Positions 48,491 through 58,679 of a DNA stretch of 64,000 nucleotides are shown here, piece after piece. The stretch's first letter is position 1. Every line of letters begins with the position of its first letter. The position numbers and the translations under genes were made by a program. The notes under the pieces are model-generated. The model was not told where the DNA came from, did not search any database, and worked only from the letters and a program-made list of their open reading frames with translations. Source of the stretch: Prorocentrum cordatum (lineage: Eukaryota > Sar > Dinophyceae > Prorocentrales > Prorocentraceae); contig CAUYUJ010015726.1 in the NCBI GenBank assembly GCA_963575745.1, forward strand, positions 316,542 through 380,541. The letters are read 5' to 3'.

Positions 48491-48944
48491 GAGGAGCCGT
48501 CCGCGCGCGCGCGCGAAGTAACACCCCCCCACCCCCCCCTGGGCCAGATGTTTCGTCGCTGCTGCCGCGCGCGTTTTAAAAATCATGCAATTGCGCGAGG
48601 CGCGATGCAGGGTCAAGGGGCAGGACGTCGTTTGGGGTGCCAACGGCGCGGCGGAAACGCGAACGCGGTTCTTTCTTCCTTAGCAGCAGTAATAAAATGT
48701 TTCGCCAACAAGAACAGGGCTGGACGGCCCGCGACCAGGTCGCAGGGCCACCTGTTTCCTCATTTGTTTTATGTGTTTCTTCCTCTTCTGGCCCGTGGGA
48801 TTCAGAATTAGACGAGCCGCCAGCTTCCGCCCATGGGATGTCCTTCTGGTCCTTGCACGAGCCACCAGATTTCGCCCATGAGGTATTTTTGTTCTGGCAC
48901 ATTTCCCCCCCTAATCCCATCCTGGCCCAATCCCGTTCGGCTGA
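48491..48944. other. Spacer without a recognised gene
   Basis: An open plus-strand frame at 48637-49137 has no domain and runs into the heptamer array. Short internal repeats GAGCCGCCAGCTTCCGCCCA and GAGCCACCAGATTTCGCCCA are 41 bp apart. Confidence 0.35.
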
Positions 48945-49855
48945 TGGGTCACTACTTACTACTTACTACTGGCTACTTACGATGTACCACGTACTACTTA
49001 CTAGTTACTACTTGCTACATACTACTCACCACATACTACGTACTACTACATACTACTTACTACGTGCTACTTGCTTCTTATTACGTACTACCTACTATTT
49101 ACTACTTACCACTTACTACCTAAGGACTTGGTACTGACTACTTACTGCTCACTGCGTACTACGTATTAATTCACTACGTACTACTTACTCCGCACCAATG
49201 ACTATTCACTATTTACTCTGTACTACTTAGTACGTACTACTTACTACTTACTACGAACTTCTTACTTCTTACTACTTACTACTTACTACTTACGGCTCAC
49301 TACTCACTACTCACTACTTACGACGTACTACTGTCTACTTACTACTTAATACTTTCTGGCAATGCTTACGACTTACTACTTACTACTTTCTTGTTACTAC
49401 CTACTACCCGCTACTTCCGACTGGCTACTGAGTACTTACTACTTACTACCTACTACCCTCTGCGTTACTACTTACTACTTGTTACTTGTTACCTGTTATT
49501 TGTTATTTCTTACGTAGTACTACTTACTCCTTTCGACTTACTACTTACTACTTACTACTTATTACTTACGACTTACTACTTACTATTTACTACTCATTTT
49601 TTATTACGTATTACTTACGATTTACTATTTTCTACGTACTACTTACTAATTATTCCGTACTCATTACCACTTACTACTTACTACTCACTACTTCTATATT
49701 GATACTTGATTCCTACTACGCACTACGTACTACTCACCACGTATGTACTCACTACTTGCTAATCACTACGTACTGCGTACTACTTACTACTTACTACTTA
49801 CTGCACGCACCTCCTGGGAACTGCGCACTACTTACTACTTACTACTTACTACGTT
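48945..49855 (+). repeat. CTTACTA heptamer satellite
   Basis: About 900 bp of ACTACTT/CTTACTA heptamers with substitutions. Three units equal 21 nt, so long frames encode a repeating LLTTYY-type peptide. Confidence 0.95.
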
Positions 49856-50359
49856 TTATCGCCAATGGGTTCACTCAATCTTCATATACGCGGCCATATC
49901 ACCAACGCGTGTCAACCAAAGCCTATGCCATACACATCTCACCACCGCCGTACATTATCATATCAAATCCAAACCTGCCCCCCTCTCCCCCCATCCGATC
50001 ACCATCTTATAAGTATCCATCCCTTAACGCAGCATTATCCTATCCTCATCACATCCATATGCTTATCCTATTTGTCCTATTACAACCTGACACGATCACA
50101 GCCAAAGCCTACCTTATCCAATCCTCATCCTGTCCCCATCGTATCCCAACACACGTGGCTACTATTAACATCATCAATCGTGCGGCCCCCCCACGCAAAT
50201 AGTTCACGGCTCCCCGACATATGTGACAGAGGGGAGAAGGGCCCACCCAAAAACGTGCAACCGTTTCTCTTCCACTACAGTCTTCGTTCTAGGGCCTGGG
50301 CTTGAGGCTCAGGGCTCCTAAGGTCCTCGTGGGTCGGGCCCTTTTCTTGGGATCGCACC
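49856..50359. other. AT-richer spacer with CCTATCC-like words
   Basis: Less GC-rich than the rest. Irregular words TATCC, CATCC and CCTTATCC recur. No gene recognised. Confidence 0.4.
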
Positions 50360-50480
50360 TGAACATGCCATAATGCAATGTTATGCTATGCCATAATGCA
50401 ATGCCATGACGCTATGGGGGGTATGCCATGCCAACGTGCAATGCTATGGCATGGAGTAGCGAAGCCATGCCATGCGCAAT
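50360..50480. repeat. ATGCCATAATGCA short repeat
   Basis: Units of about 13 bp (ATGCCATAATGCAATG, ATGCTATGCCATAATG, ATGCCATGCC) recur eight or more times. Confidence 0.8.
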
Positions 50481-50699
50481 TGTGTTGCGAAGCTCTTATA
50501 TGGTGGAGCTCACGGGGACCCTGCGCCCACAGATGTCATTTATCCTAGATCAATGTTCTCTGCCATTTCAGCACGGTGCCACCTTTTTTCTTCCGCCAGG
50601 GGAAGGTTTCACGCCAGCTGCAAGAGCGCCTTTGGTAGACAAGGATGTTGACATGGCAATGCGGTCCTCTCTTGCCAGCAGGGCGATGCACAACAATTC

Positions 50700-51320
50700 C
50701 CATTGCATCCCCTAACAGGGCGCAGGCGATCTGAGCCTTCCCAGACGGGGCCTTCCAACATATGGAGGGCGCGGGCCCACCCTCTGAATGGGGGGGGGGG
50801 GGGGCGGCGGGCGCTCCCATGCAGGAGGCGGCGGGATTTTATGTGTGTCTGGGGTGTCTGGGGCTTCTTGGGGCTTCCTGGGGTGTCTGAGGTGCATGGG
50901 GGGTGTCTGGGCCTCTTTGGGCGTCTGGTGTGTCTGGGGTGCCTTTGGTAATCCTTATTAAAAGTGTCTGGGGTCCCGATGGGGTGGGGGCGTCTTTCGT
51001 TGTCGGATGTCTCTGGGGCGGTTTTGTTACTCCTTTAAGCCTTGGGTTCTAGGTCTGTCTTGGGGTGCCAATGGGCGCCTGGTCTGTCTGGGGGTTCCTG
51101 GGGCGTCTTGGGTAATCCTTTGCCCCCTCGTGCGTTTGGGGCGCAGAAGGCATGCGAAGCCTGGTGCCCTCCAAAAGTAAGGAGGGCATGGATCCACCCC
51201 TGGACTGGGGAGGCAGGCGGAGGGTCTTCCCACGCGGGGGGCGGCGGATTAAAGTGTGTATGATATTCTCTGGGTGTCTGGGGTGTTTGGGATCTCTTGG
51301 GACGTGCTTGGTTGCGCGAC
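50700..51320 (+). repeat. Two diverged copies of a ~430-bp unit with GTGTCTGGGG repeats
   Basis: Copy 1 (about 50710-50960) and copy 2 (about 51140-51320) share a CCTTCCAACATATGGAGGGC/CCCTCCAAAAGTAAGGAGGG hairpin-like block, CCACCC, a G-run, GCGGCGG(G)ATT and GTGTCTGGGGTGT repeats. Copy 1 has a run of 14 G at 50790-50803. Confidence 0.6.
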
Positions 51321-51701
51321 CTGTTATGGGGCTCGCGTGAGCGCGTCAGCAGCGGCCGTCTTGGAACCATTGAGGGCCGTCGTGGCATCGAAGGCCCCAG
51401 GGCCCCAATAAGAATATACACTTCTAACTACGAATGTGTACAGCATGAACATATTATGACGGTTTCCCGTTCTATACGCTGCATCCCACTTGTGAAAGTT
51501 TGTGAGCCCATGTATTTGGCCATGGAACCACACGCACACCACATGCACACACAATAACACAGCGGGCCCGCGGCAACTTGTGTGCAAGGTGATTTCGGCT
51601 TCGCATTTTTTCCTCGAGCTCCTGCGCCAATCAAGCAACGCGTTTCGTTTGCCAGAGCACTTGCCCAGACATTCAGTGAGGTATTTTTTTCTTCAACGAC
51701 C

Positions 51702-52430
51702 ATGGCCGATCATGATGCTGGGGAGGTTCTGCTTGGCTTCGAGTACCCCGTGCTAAAGATAAACTTGAACGAATTGCCGCACGGTTTCCAACGGCAGACG
51801 GAACTCACCATCCAGATACCGATGAAAATTATAGTCAGGTCGAAGGCGCCACACCCGTCCCAGGAGCAGCGAGCCTCCCTCAAGAGGCTCCAAGACGAGG
51901 GCGAGGAGGCTATCAAGCCCCCCGTGAAGTTGCAGCGCAGTAGCTTAACCGAGATGGGTCAGTTGAGGCACCCAGAAGTGGTGTCGTCGTCACCAGATGA
52001 TGAGCCTGGCCAGCCGCCAGGGGTCGAGCCGAAGCCAGGCCAGTCGTCAACTGTCCAGCGGAAGCCTGACCCAGCATTGACCACGCAGTGGCCTGCCGCA
52101 GCGCCTACAGTTCCAGAGTCTCACGTTCGTCCAGCAGGTGCGCCTGGTAGTGCAGCAGATGGCCTTGCGGACCTCTCCATGGATAACGATGGTGCCAAAG
52201 CTAAAGAGGGTGCAACAGCAGCTGCCATGGGGCCTCACCGTGACCAAGACGAAGCAGCCCCTGCCTTGTTCGCTAAAGACTACGGTGTGGATATGGAGCG
52301 TCCCCGTCTCTCAGCTGTTATGGACACGCAGGTGGAGGATGAGCAGATTTATGGCACGCAGCCTCCCCTTGAGCATGAGCAGGCCATGTGGGCCGACGCC
52401 ATTGGTGTCCCAGATCCCCTCGATTGCTAA
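51702..52430 (+). CDS. Hypothetical protein, acidic and Pro-rich
   Basis: This 242-residue protein starts MADHDAGEVLLGFEYPVLKI at an ATG in a good context (CGACCATGG). The first 60 residues look like a small folded beta-rich domain (LKINLNELPHGFQ, LTIQIPMKIIVRS). The rest is a Ser/Pro/Gln-rich, disordered region with acidic patches and ends HEQAMWADAIGVPDPLDC. The frame is open to 51582 upstream, but sequence before this Met has no coding character. In the +1 frame a protein-like stretch continues from about 52405 to 52622, so the stop may be due to an indel or an alternative exon. I do not recognise the family. Confidence 0.5.
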   Translation: MADHDAGEVLLGFEYPVLKINLNELPHGFQRQTELTIQIPMKIIVRSKAPHPSQEQRASLKRLQDEGEEAIKPPVKLQRSSLTEMGQLRHPEVVSSSPDDEPGQPPGVEPKPGQSSTVQRKPDPALTTQWPAAAPTVPESHVRPAGAPGSAADGLADLSMDNDGAKAKEGATAAAMGPHRDQDEAAPALFAKDYGVDMERPRLSAVMDTQVEDEQIYGTQPPLEHEQAMWADAIGVPDPLDC

Positions 52431-53467
52431 GTTGGTTCGTGGAGAAGCTCTCACGTGCCAAATTTTGAGTTCAGGAGCCGAGGGAGAAGTTCTGCTTGAG
52501 CCTCGTCATTCGCAGGGTCGCTTCAGGCTGCTTTCATGTGCCAAGTCTTCAGACACTCGCTATGTATACACTTCTTACGGTTGCGAGTATGAGGTGTTCC
52601 TCTGTGAGTGCAGCCTTCCTAGGAAAACAACAACAACGAATATGAACAACAACAACGAAACAGCACACAACACATCAACCATACATGTGTACGTGTGGAA
52701 ATCAATATACTTAAGTGTCAAACGAAGCCACGTAGGAGCACATAGCAACAATAGGCATAACATACGGCAGGAGTATATAACAACCGTAAGCAATAGCGCA
52801 TATACGATAATATTGTCTTCCTGTGGGAGCAGACACAAGCGTTTACTACGGAAAAATGGATAAACCAACCAACACAGCGACACATAAGTTTTTACGAGAC
52901 CTGAGGGGCCCATGAGCCGCATGAGTCCTTACGAGACCTGAGAGCCTCGGGCAGTAAAAAAATCTGGATTTGGGAAATACATGCGGGACGTCACTGCGTT
53001 GCCTTTCGGGATGGGATCAAGCGGGACGGATCAGGAAGGGCAAGAGGAGAGAAGGGGACTGAGAGAGGGAAATAGGGAATGAGAGAACGCGTGTTTCCCA
53101 AATCCAGATTTTTCTTGCTGGCCAGGGACATCCTGGCAACTCGGCACGGCCACTCAAACAAGCACGCGTGATGTTTTCATGTGGCGGTGGGGTCACCGCT
53201 GGAGTTCTTACGTGCTGCAGTGCGTATCTACGCACACATGGAGTTCTTACAGAACTGGTCATCTCGTGCGAATGTTTGACTTTGTATTTGGAGTCACCGC
53301 TGGAGCTCGGGAATAAAACCGAACAACAAACTATGTTGGAGTCAGCGCTAGAGTTCTTGCATTCGTCTTTTCCGTATGTCTGAGGCTCCCCAGCTGCCAA
53401 GCAAGCGTTGATTTTGGCAGAATCAATCACCCCGTGTTACATTGAAGCAGGTCCGATCTCACTCATC
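52431..53467. other. AT-richer spacer, with a possible coding continuation at its start
   Basis: 52431-52622 is protein-like in one frame (see findings). From 52625 the sequence is AT-richer with (AAC)n and GCACATAGCAACA words. TTACGAGACCTGAG is repeated at about 52892 and 52929. At 53190-53365 a weak repeat on GGAGTCACCGCTGGAGTTCT occurs three or four times. Confidence 0.4.
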
Positions 53468-53728
53468 ATGCCGCAGACGCCTCTGTGGAAGCGTAATCTA
53501 GAACCGCCGATGAGAGGGCGCTTCCAGAAAGTGTGGAAGCAGTTGAGGCTGGCGAAGATGTACATCCGCATGCTGAAGGCACGGATCCGCTCTCTCCGCA
53601 CCCAGGTGGGCAACATCAGAGAGAGAGCAGAGGACATTCTCAAGCTTGACCAGGAGCGGGGCGATGACCACGCTAGGATCATGGACGATGCGGAGGACGC
53701 GGACGACACCAGCAGCGGCTCGACCTAG
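53468..53728 (+). CDS. Small basic/acidic helical protein, hypothetical
   Basis: This 86-residue frame starts MPQTPLWKRNLEPPMRGRF and has a strongly basic helix (KVWKQLRLAKMYIRMLKARI then RSLRTQVGNIRERAEDIL), then an acidic tail ending DDTSSGST. The helix could be a coiled coil or bind nucleic acid. A GTAAGTA (5' splice-like) lies at 53794-53800, so more exons are possible. It could equally be an exon of a larger gene. No family recognised. Confidence 0.35.
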   Translation: MPQTPLWKRNLEPPMRGRFQKVWKQLRLAKMYIRMLKARIRSLRTQVGNIRERAEDILKLDQERGDDHARIMDDAEDADDTSSGST

Positions 53729-54379
53729 GGCAGCACCTACGACTGAGTCGGCAGCAAGGCGCAGGACAGCTCTCTTTACCAGCCTTCCTTATCGTAAGTA
53801 CTCCCCCCCTCATGCCCTCCCATTATTATTGCTTCGCTCGTTTCATCATGTGTCCCTGGATCCGCCTCCCTCCACGTCCCGTCTGGGCTCAGCGCGCCCT
53901 GCATCAATCTTCCGTAGCAGCGATAGCCTGCTACAAGTACTCAGCCGTGGGTGCACGGCAGTCCCAGTGTCGCCAGATTGCACCTAGTTGAGGTGTGCTT
54001 GGAGGTGCCCGTGCTGAATCATCCAGAAACGCCTATATGGAAGACGCAAGTGATTGCGCTGAGCAAAAGGTCAGCACACCACATCAAGTACAGCTAAACA
54101 ACAGATACTAGCAATAACGCGTACGAGGCAGCAGCACACGCAGGCATCAACACATGCAAGCAACGTGTATAAGGCAACAACGCGTACAGCAACACAAGCG
54201 AGCAACACATACAGCGTGGAGGTGTATTACAAAGCAACATCACATACAAACAACAAAGCATACGTGTTACAACCGCGCATACAGCAAGGGAGCGCGCACG
54301 TATGATAGCCATGAAGCACACGCACCCGTCTCATGAGGACATGTCCCACGACAAGGGCGGCAACGGCAGAGCACGCGTA
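53729..54379. repeat. Spacer with a GCAACAACGCGTACA-type repeat at 54090-54290
   Basis: Units mixing AGCAACA, ACACATAC and GCGTAC recur at about 20-bp intervals between 54090 and 54290. The rest is unassigned. Confidence 0.5.
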
Positions 54380-54420
54380 AACAGCTGGTGCCATCTATGG
54401 AATAGATGATACCAGCTGTT
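54380..54420. repeat. 41-nt hairpin
   Basis: AACAGCTGGT and ACCAGCTGTT (10 bp, perfect) enclose a second stem CATCTAT/ATAGATG with a 3-nt loop. Two-base bulges separate the stems. Confidence 0.85.
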
Positions 54421-54720
54421 GATGTTCTTGTGTGCTGTGGGTACTGTGCTCCTGCACTGTTCGGAGATGCGCGAGAACTCTTATTGGCAAGCCTACTTGA
54501 TAAAGAGGGGTCCTTGTGGCAAGACGGGGTATGGTCCTATAGCGTTGGACATAAGCGAGGACTCGTTCAGGCAAGCCTACTCGGAGAACCTTCGAGGGCG
54601 CCTCCGACGCCATGCCATAGCCCATTTTTGTCCGAGGGTGTCTGAGCTAAGGACAGGCGCTGCCCGTCGAGTTTCTGCTAGTCGGAACACTTCAACGTCC
54701 AGCCAGATATCGTTTCGGTC

Positions 54721-54906
54721 ATGGCCGACCGCGGCGCGAAGCCAGCCAGGCGTCGCCAAGCGGCAGCCGCGTCTGGCAGCGAGGGCGCCGCTGGTCCAGT
54801 CGAGAAGAGGGCGAGGAAGCGAGCTCTTCGGATCTGCGGCCTGTGCGATGCTGGGGAGCAGGAGCCCGCGGAACCCCCTAACACAATTCGAATCAGAGTG
54901 GTTTGA
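54721..54906 (+). CDS. Putative first exon of the 55191-58679 gene
   Basis: ATG 54721 opens MADRGAKPARRRQAAAASGS, then a basic KRARKR stretch (possible nuclear signal) and ICGLCDAGEQEP, a Cys pair. The frame stops at TGA 54904. The start context, the basic N-terminus and the Cys pair look coding, and a second Cys-containing stretch (ECFGCTDCVDF) opens the downstream frame. I infer a splice between about 54890 and 55190 over a GAC/GAG microsatellite. The exact junction cannot be set. Confidence 0.45.
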   Translation: MADRGAKPARRRQAAAASGSEGAAGPVEKRARKRALRICGLCDAGEQEPAEPPNTIRIRVV

Positions 54907-54929
54907 GGCGGAGGAGGGAGGCGGGTTGG

Positions 54930-55190
54930 CGATGATGATAAAGATGACTAACGACGACGACGACGAAGATAACGGACGACGCTGAGGAGGTGGCGTCGGC
55001 GATGAGGATAACGGACGACGAGGATAACGAACCACGATGATGGGGGGGGGGCGACGACGAGGTTAACGAACGACGGGGAGGAGGAGGACGAGGACGAGGA
55101 CGACGACGAGGATGATGACGACGACGAGGATAACGGGATTGGCGACGAGACGGAGGAGGAGGACGAGGAGGAGGACGAGGAGGAGGGCAG
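54930..55190. repeat. GAC/GAG/GATAAC microsatellite, probable intron
   Basis: Irregular GAC, GAG and GATAACGGACGAC units fill the gap between the two coding stretches. The tract ends at GGAGGAGGGCAG just before the long frame, a possible 3' splice AG. Confidence 0.7.
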
Positions 55191-58100
55191 CTTCCCGAAT
55201 CGCCCGAGGACCGCCACAAGACCTTCGTTGATGACGTGTTCATTGCGACGGCCAGGGTCGGGGAGGGTGGGAAGGCTGAGGAGGCGTTCGAGTGCTTCGG
55301 TTGCACTGACTGCGTGGACTTCGCCAGCCGCAACCTTCCAGGGTGCGCGTTTGCGGACGTCGTCCGCGACAAGAAGGAGGACGAGAATTTCGCTCAGGAG
55401 GTGGATGGGGCCATGAACATAGGCGAGAGCGACGAGGCGCCCTTCGGCATCGAGGCTGGCGAGGGCTCGCAGATAGGCGGCACCCTCTTCGAGGACTACC
55501 TTGCGCCCAACCACCACCAGGTCGTGTCGACATGGAAGAAGACGCCGAAGCAGTTGCGCCTCAGGCCCCTGAAGTGGCGCGGTCGGAACGGCGTCGAGAC
55601 CACGGTGTACCCCATCAAGGAGAACGACAACAGTTGGCCGAGGCTCCGCTTGTACAGCGAGTCGTTCGACTACGTGATGCAGAACTTGATGCAGAATGGC
55701 ATGGGTTGCTTCGCCTCGCAGCCCGACAGGGCGATGACCGCCCAGGCTCGGGATACGAGCAATCCGAGGCGCGCTTTCTCGACCATCCGCTTGCCGACCG
55801 TGGGCGCCGTCAACGACAGGAGCGCGGAGTTGGGCGGCGGCAGGGTTCAGCTGACGGACTTCTCGCCCCACGCTGCTGGCCGCGTGCGGGTCAGCGAAGT
55901 ACCTCCCACGCCTGCGCCCTCCCCCAGGAGTTCTGGGGCATGGGTGCAAAGCGGCTCAGGGTCAGGGAATCCTCCAGCTTTGGCCATCGGCGACGTGCCT
56001 GACCACGAACGAGAGGAGGGCGTCGAGGACGACGACGAGGACATCGAGGTCCCGAGGGACGCCGCAGCGTGCTACGCCGACTCGGCGGTCTCGGGCACGC
56101 GCCGCACGCCTCAGCCTTCGCCTACCAGCGAGAGGGGCCCAAGGACGCCTGGCAGCTTGCTTCGCGGCAGCAGCGGCACGGTGCTTCCCCCTGGGGGCCG
56201 CCATGGCATTCCTTCGGAGATCCAGAATACCCCGAACGAGTTCCAGAAGGGTACCCCCGAGCATTGGATTCACGACCTGAACTTGACATGCGTCATGGCT
56301 GGCGCGAAACTCGGCCAGGGCCCTCATCAGCTAGAGGTTCTCTTGGGGAAGGTTCCTGAGGGAAAGTTGCCGACCATCAGGAAGCACCTCCACCTGGTAA
56401 CCCTGGCTAAGGAGATCGTTCGCATGGAGACGCTCCATCCAGATACCTTGAACAAACACATGGCGGAGCTCACGGAGGCAGGGGCGGTGATCCCTGCAGC
56501 TGTTCAGCTCAAACTTGTCAAGTACTGGGGGAAAAAGGATTACGACGTCTGGAGCAAGGGCCAGGAATCATCGCAACGCTCCCGATCCCAATTGCTGAAA
56601 ACATTTCAACGTTACCGCACGTGGTCCAATGCTGGCGCTGGAGCTGTTCCCAGAGTATTCATGTTCCGTGACCCCTGCCTTGCAGAGGCGAGACTTCCCA
56701 GCAGCACCAAGGCAGCCGTGTTCGTCGAGGAGGTGTTGATCTCCTACCTCATCCCGCTCATTCTGGGCGACGCCCCTATGGAGCGACAGGTCCTAGACTT
56801 CATCGAGACGGCCTTGGTATTCTTCCAGCTCCCCGAGGAATGCGACATCTCCGAGGAGTGCGCTCAGGCCATTGTCGAGGTCAAGCAGATATGCGAGGCG
56901 ATCCAGACGGCAGCCTCGAAAACCATCGGGAAGTCCGCGCAGAAAGACACCTACGCCGACATCGGCACCTTGCAGGCTGCTGGCGGCAAAGCAGGGGCCA
57001 CAGACGCTTGGGCGCAGGTCGGGGCTGCTCTGGGGCAGTCGCCCCACTGGAAGACGCCCCTGAAGAACGTGATCTCCAGGGAGAAGGTCTACCTGGAGCT
57101 GGCGCCTCTAGTCGCCCAGGACTTGTCCGAAGTCGAGGCTCTTTCGAAGACGATGGATGTGAATGCCTTCCCAGTGCGGGCCAAGTCACTGATCGATCGT
57201 CTCCCCAACTACATCGCCAGGTTGGGGGCTGAGCCAATCCAGATGCTCGAGACCTCGCTGGTCCAGGTCATTCACAAGGCAGCCACTGCTGTTCTCGAGA
57301 AGGATTTCCCTGGCGACACTGCCAATGACCCGACTCGTTACCATGCGTTGCTCGAGTCTTACTCGGAGGTCGTCGAGAAGGTCTATCAGGTGTGCCAGCT
57401 CGATGATGCCATCTCGCGTTTAAAGGATAGGGTAATGAACGCCATCAGGAGTGCAGATCAAGAAACCACGACCACTTCAATCATCGGCAGCATGAACAAG
57501 TTCCGCGAGGGGATGATCGACATTGCAGTCTTGCACGCCGACGTGAAGCGCCTCAGTCTGAGTGCGGATTCAGCTACCGATGATCTTCAGGCCGCTGTAT
57601 CTCAGCTTTGGGATTTCTTGATGAAGACGGATGCTATCCAGACCACCTTGGGCGACAAGTTCGACGTGTACACCGACGTGCTGAACAGGATTTCCAGCTT
57701 CCAATCCGACCGCGAGAAGCTCGCGTTTCACATGGACTTGATTAAGAAGACTTCGTCGCTCAGGAGCGCGCTCTCGAAGTTTATAGGTGATCTGAAGGAG
57801 CGGGACGTCGACATGCAGATGGTGCTCACTGCGGATCCGAACGAGAAGCTGTGGAGGGCCTTCGTGAAGGCCAAGACGGATCTGACCACCTGCACCAACG
57901 CCATCTCGAACATCACCGCTAGCCTCGACGAAGTTGGCCTTACCTTCAGAGATACATACAATGAGCTTGTTTCCCTGTCCGGGGCATATTACACGCAGGC
58001 GGTCGGTTTGAAGATGGCTGCCAGGAAGGACGCGGTGACGGAGGCTTCGGAGAAGCTGCAGTCGACCCTGGACCAGAGCCCCGCGTACTCCACTTACAAG

Positions 58101-58679
58101 CTGCACGTCAGTGACACCAGCAGCTGGGCGGACATCGTCAAGATCGCAGACACCTTCAAGGAGCTGGCGGCCGCCGAAGTGTACCACCTTTGCGACGAGT
58201 TGAACAAGGTTTCGGACTCGCCGTCGTCTTCGTCGTCGCCGTCGTCGTCGTCAGCGTCGTCGTCGTCGTCTTGTGAGGGGATTTCTGCCCTGCCCGTCGA
58301 GGCAAAAAGCTCGGTTCGTTTCGTCGTCGTCGTCGTCATCGTCGTCGCCGTCGTCGTAGTCACAGTCGTCGCCCGTGTCGGAAAGGCTGTGAGCATCTAC
58401 TTGACCAAGCGCTCGGAGTACCAGGTACCAGCGGACCCCGAATGCAAACTCGTGGAGGATGCGCAGCTCAACGTAAAGCAGTGCGCTGCCATCGCAGCCA
58501 TGGCCGATATCACGAGAAGCCTCACTGACGATAAGCTGGTTTCGAACGAGGTGAGCTTGCGTAGCTCTCTCCAGAAAGTCCAGGGGAAGCTCAGGTTCTA
58601 CAAGGTTGAGCCGACCCTCTTGCACAGCGCAGTGGCGTTCAAGTTCAAGGCAGGGTTGGCTCTCAATTTCAGGCCGTGA
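55191..58679 (+). CDS. Large, mostly helical dinoflagellate protein of unknown function
   Basis: 1162 codons without a stop; the first in-frame ATG is 55413, but the sequence from 55191 (LPESPEDRHKTFVDDVFIAT) already looks coding, so the real start is probably in the upstream exon. Order: Cys-rich part (ECFGCTDCVDF), a conserved-looking segment (YLAPNHHQVVSTWKKTPKQL), a disordered acidic Pro/Ser region, then about 700 residues of regular helical sequence (WIHDLNLTCVMAGAKLGQGP, FQRYRTWSNAGAGAVPR, long amphipathic helices) up to TGA 58677-58679. Two microsatellite-coded blocks (Ser-rich at 58216-58275, Val-rich at 58319-58370) interrupt the helical region in frame. No enzyme motif is visible and I cannot name the family. 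Confidence 0.65.
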   Translation, partial: LPESPEDRHKTFVDDVFIATARVGEGGKAEEAFECFGCTDCVDFASRNLPGCAFADVVRDKKEDENFAQEVDGAMNIGESDEAPFGIEAGEGSQIGGTLFEDYLAPNHHQVVSTWKKTPKQLRLRPLKWRGRNGVETTVYPIKENDNSWPRLRLYSESFDYVMQNLMQNGMGCFASQPDRAMTAQARDTSNPRRAFSTIRLPTVGAVNDRSAELGGGRVQLTDFSPHAAGRVRVSEVPPTPAPSPRSSGAWVQSGSGSGNPPALAIGDVPDHEREEGVEDDDEDIEVPRDAAACYADSAVSGTRRTPQPSPTSERGPRTPGSLLRGSSGTVLPPGGRHGIPSEIQNTPNEFQKGTPEHWIHDLNLTCVMAGAKLGQGPHQLEVLLGKVPEGKLPTIRKHLHLVTLAKEIVRMETLHPDTLNKHMAELTEAGAVIPAAVQLKLVKYWGKKDYDVWSKGQESSQRSRSQLLKTFQRYRTWSNAGAGAVPRVFMFRDPCLAEARLPSSTKAAVFVEEVLISYLIPLILGDAPMERQVLDFIETALVFFQLPEECDISEECAQAIVEVKQICEAIQTAASKTIGKSAQKDTYADIGTLQAAGGKAGATDAWAQVGAALGQSPHWKTPLKNVISREKVYLELAPLVAQDLSEVEALSKTMDVNAFPVRAKSLIDRLPNYIARLGAEPIQMLETSLVQVIHKAATAVLEKDFPGDTANDPTRYHALLESYSEVVEKVYQVCQLDDAISRLKDRVMNAIRSADQETTTTSIIGSMNKFREGMIDIAVLHADVKRLSLSADSATDDLQAAVSQLWDFLMKTDAIQTTLGDKFDVYTDVLNRISSFQSDREKLAFHMDLIKKTSSLRSALSKFIGDLKERDVDMQMVLTADPNEKLWRAFVKAKTDLTTCTNAISNITASLDEVGLTFRDTYNELVSLSGAYYTQAVGLKMAARKDAVTEASEKLQSTLDQSPAYSTYKLHVSDTSSWADIVKIADTFKELAAAEVYHLCDELNKVSDSPSSSSSPSSSSASSSSSCEGISALPVEAKSSVRFVVVVVIVVAVVVVTVVARVGKAVSIYLTKRSEYQVPADPECKLVEDAQLNVKQCAAIAAMADITRSLTDDKLVSNEVSLRSSLQKVQGKLRFYKVEPTLLHSAVAFKFKAGLALNFRP

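Noticed and set aside
48958-50202. Open frames with LLTTYY-type repeats resembling membrane segments
   Set aside because: They come from the CTTACTA heptamer satellite.
54619-54640. Another spliced-leader relict (ATAGCCCATTTTTGTCCGAGG)
   Set aside because: It needs two insertions and about five substitutions to match DinoSL, too weak to support.
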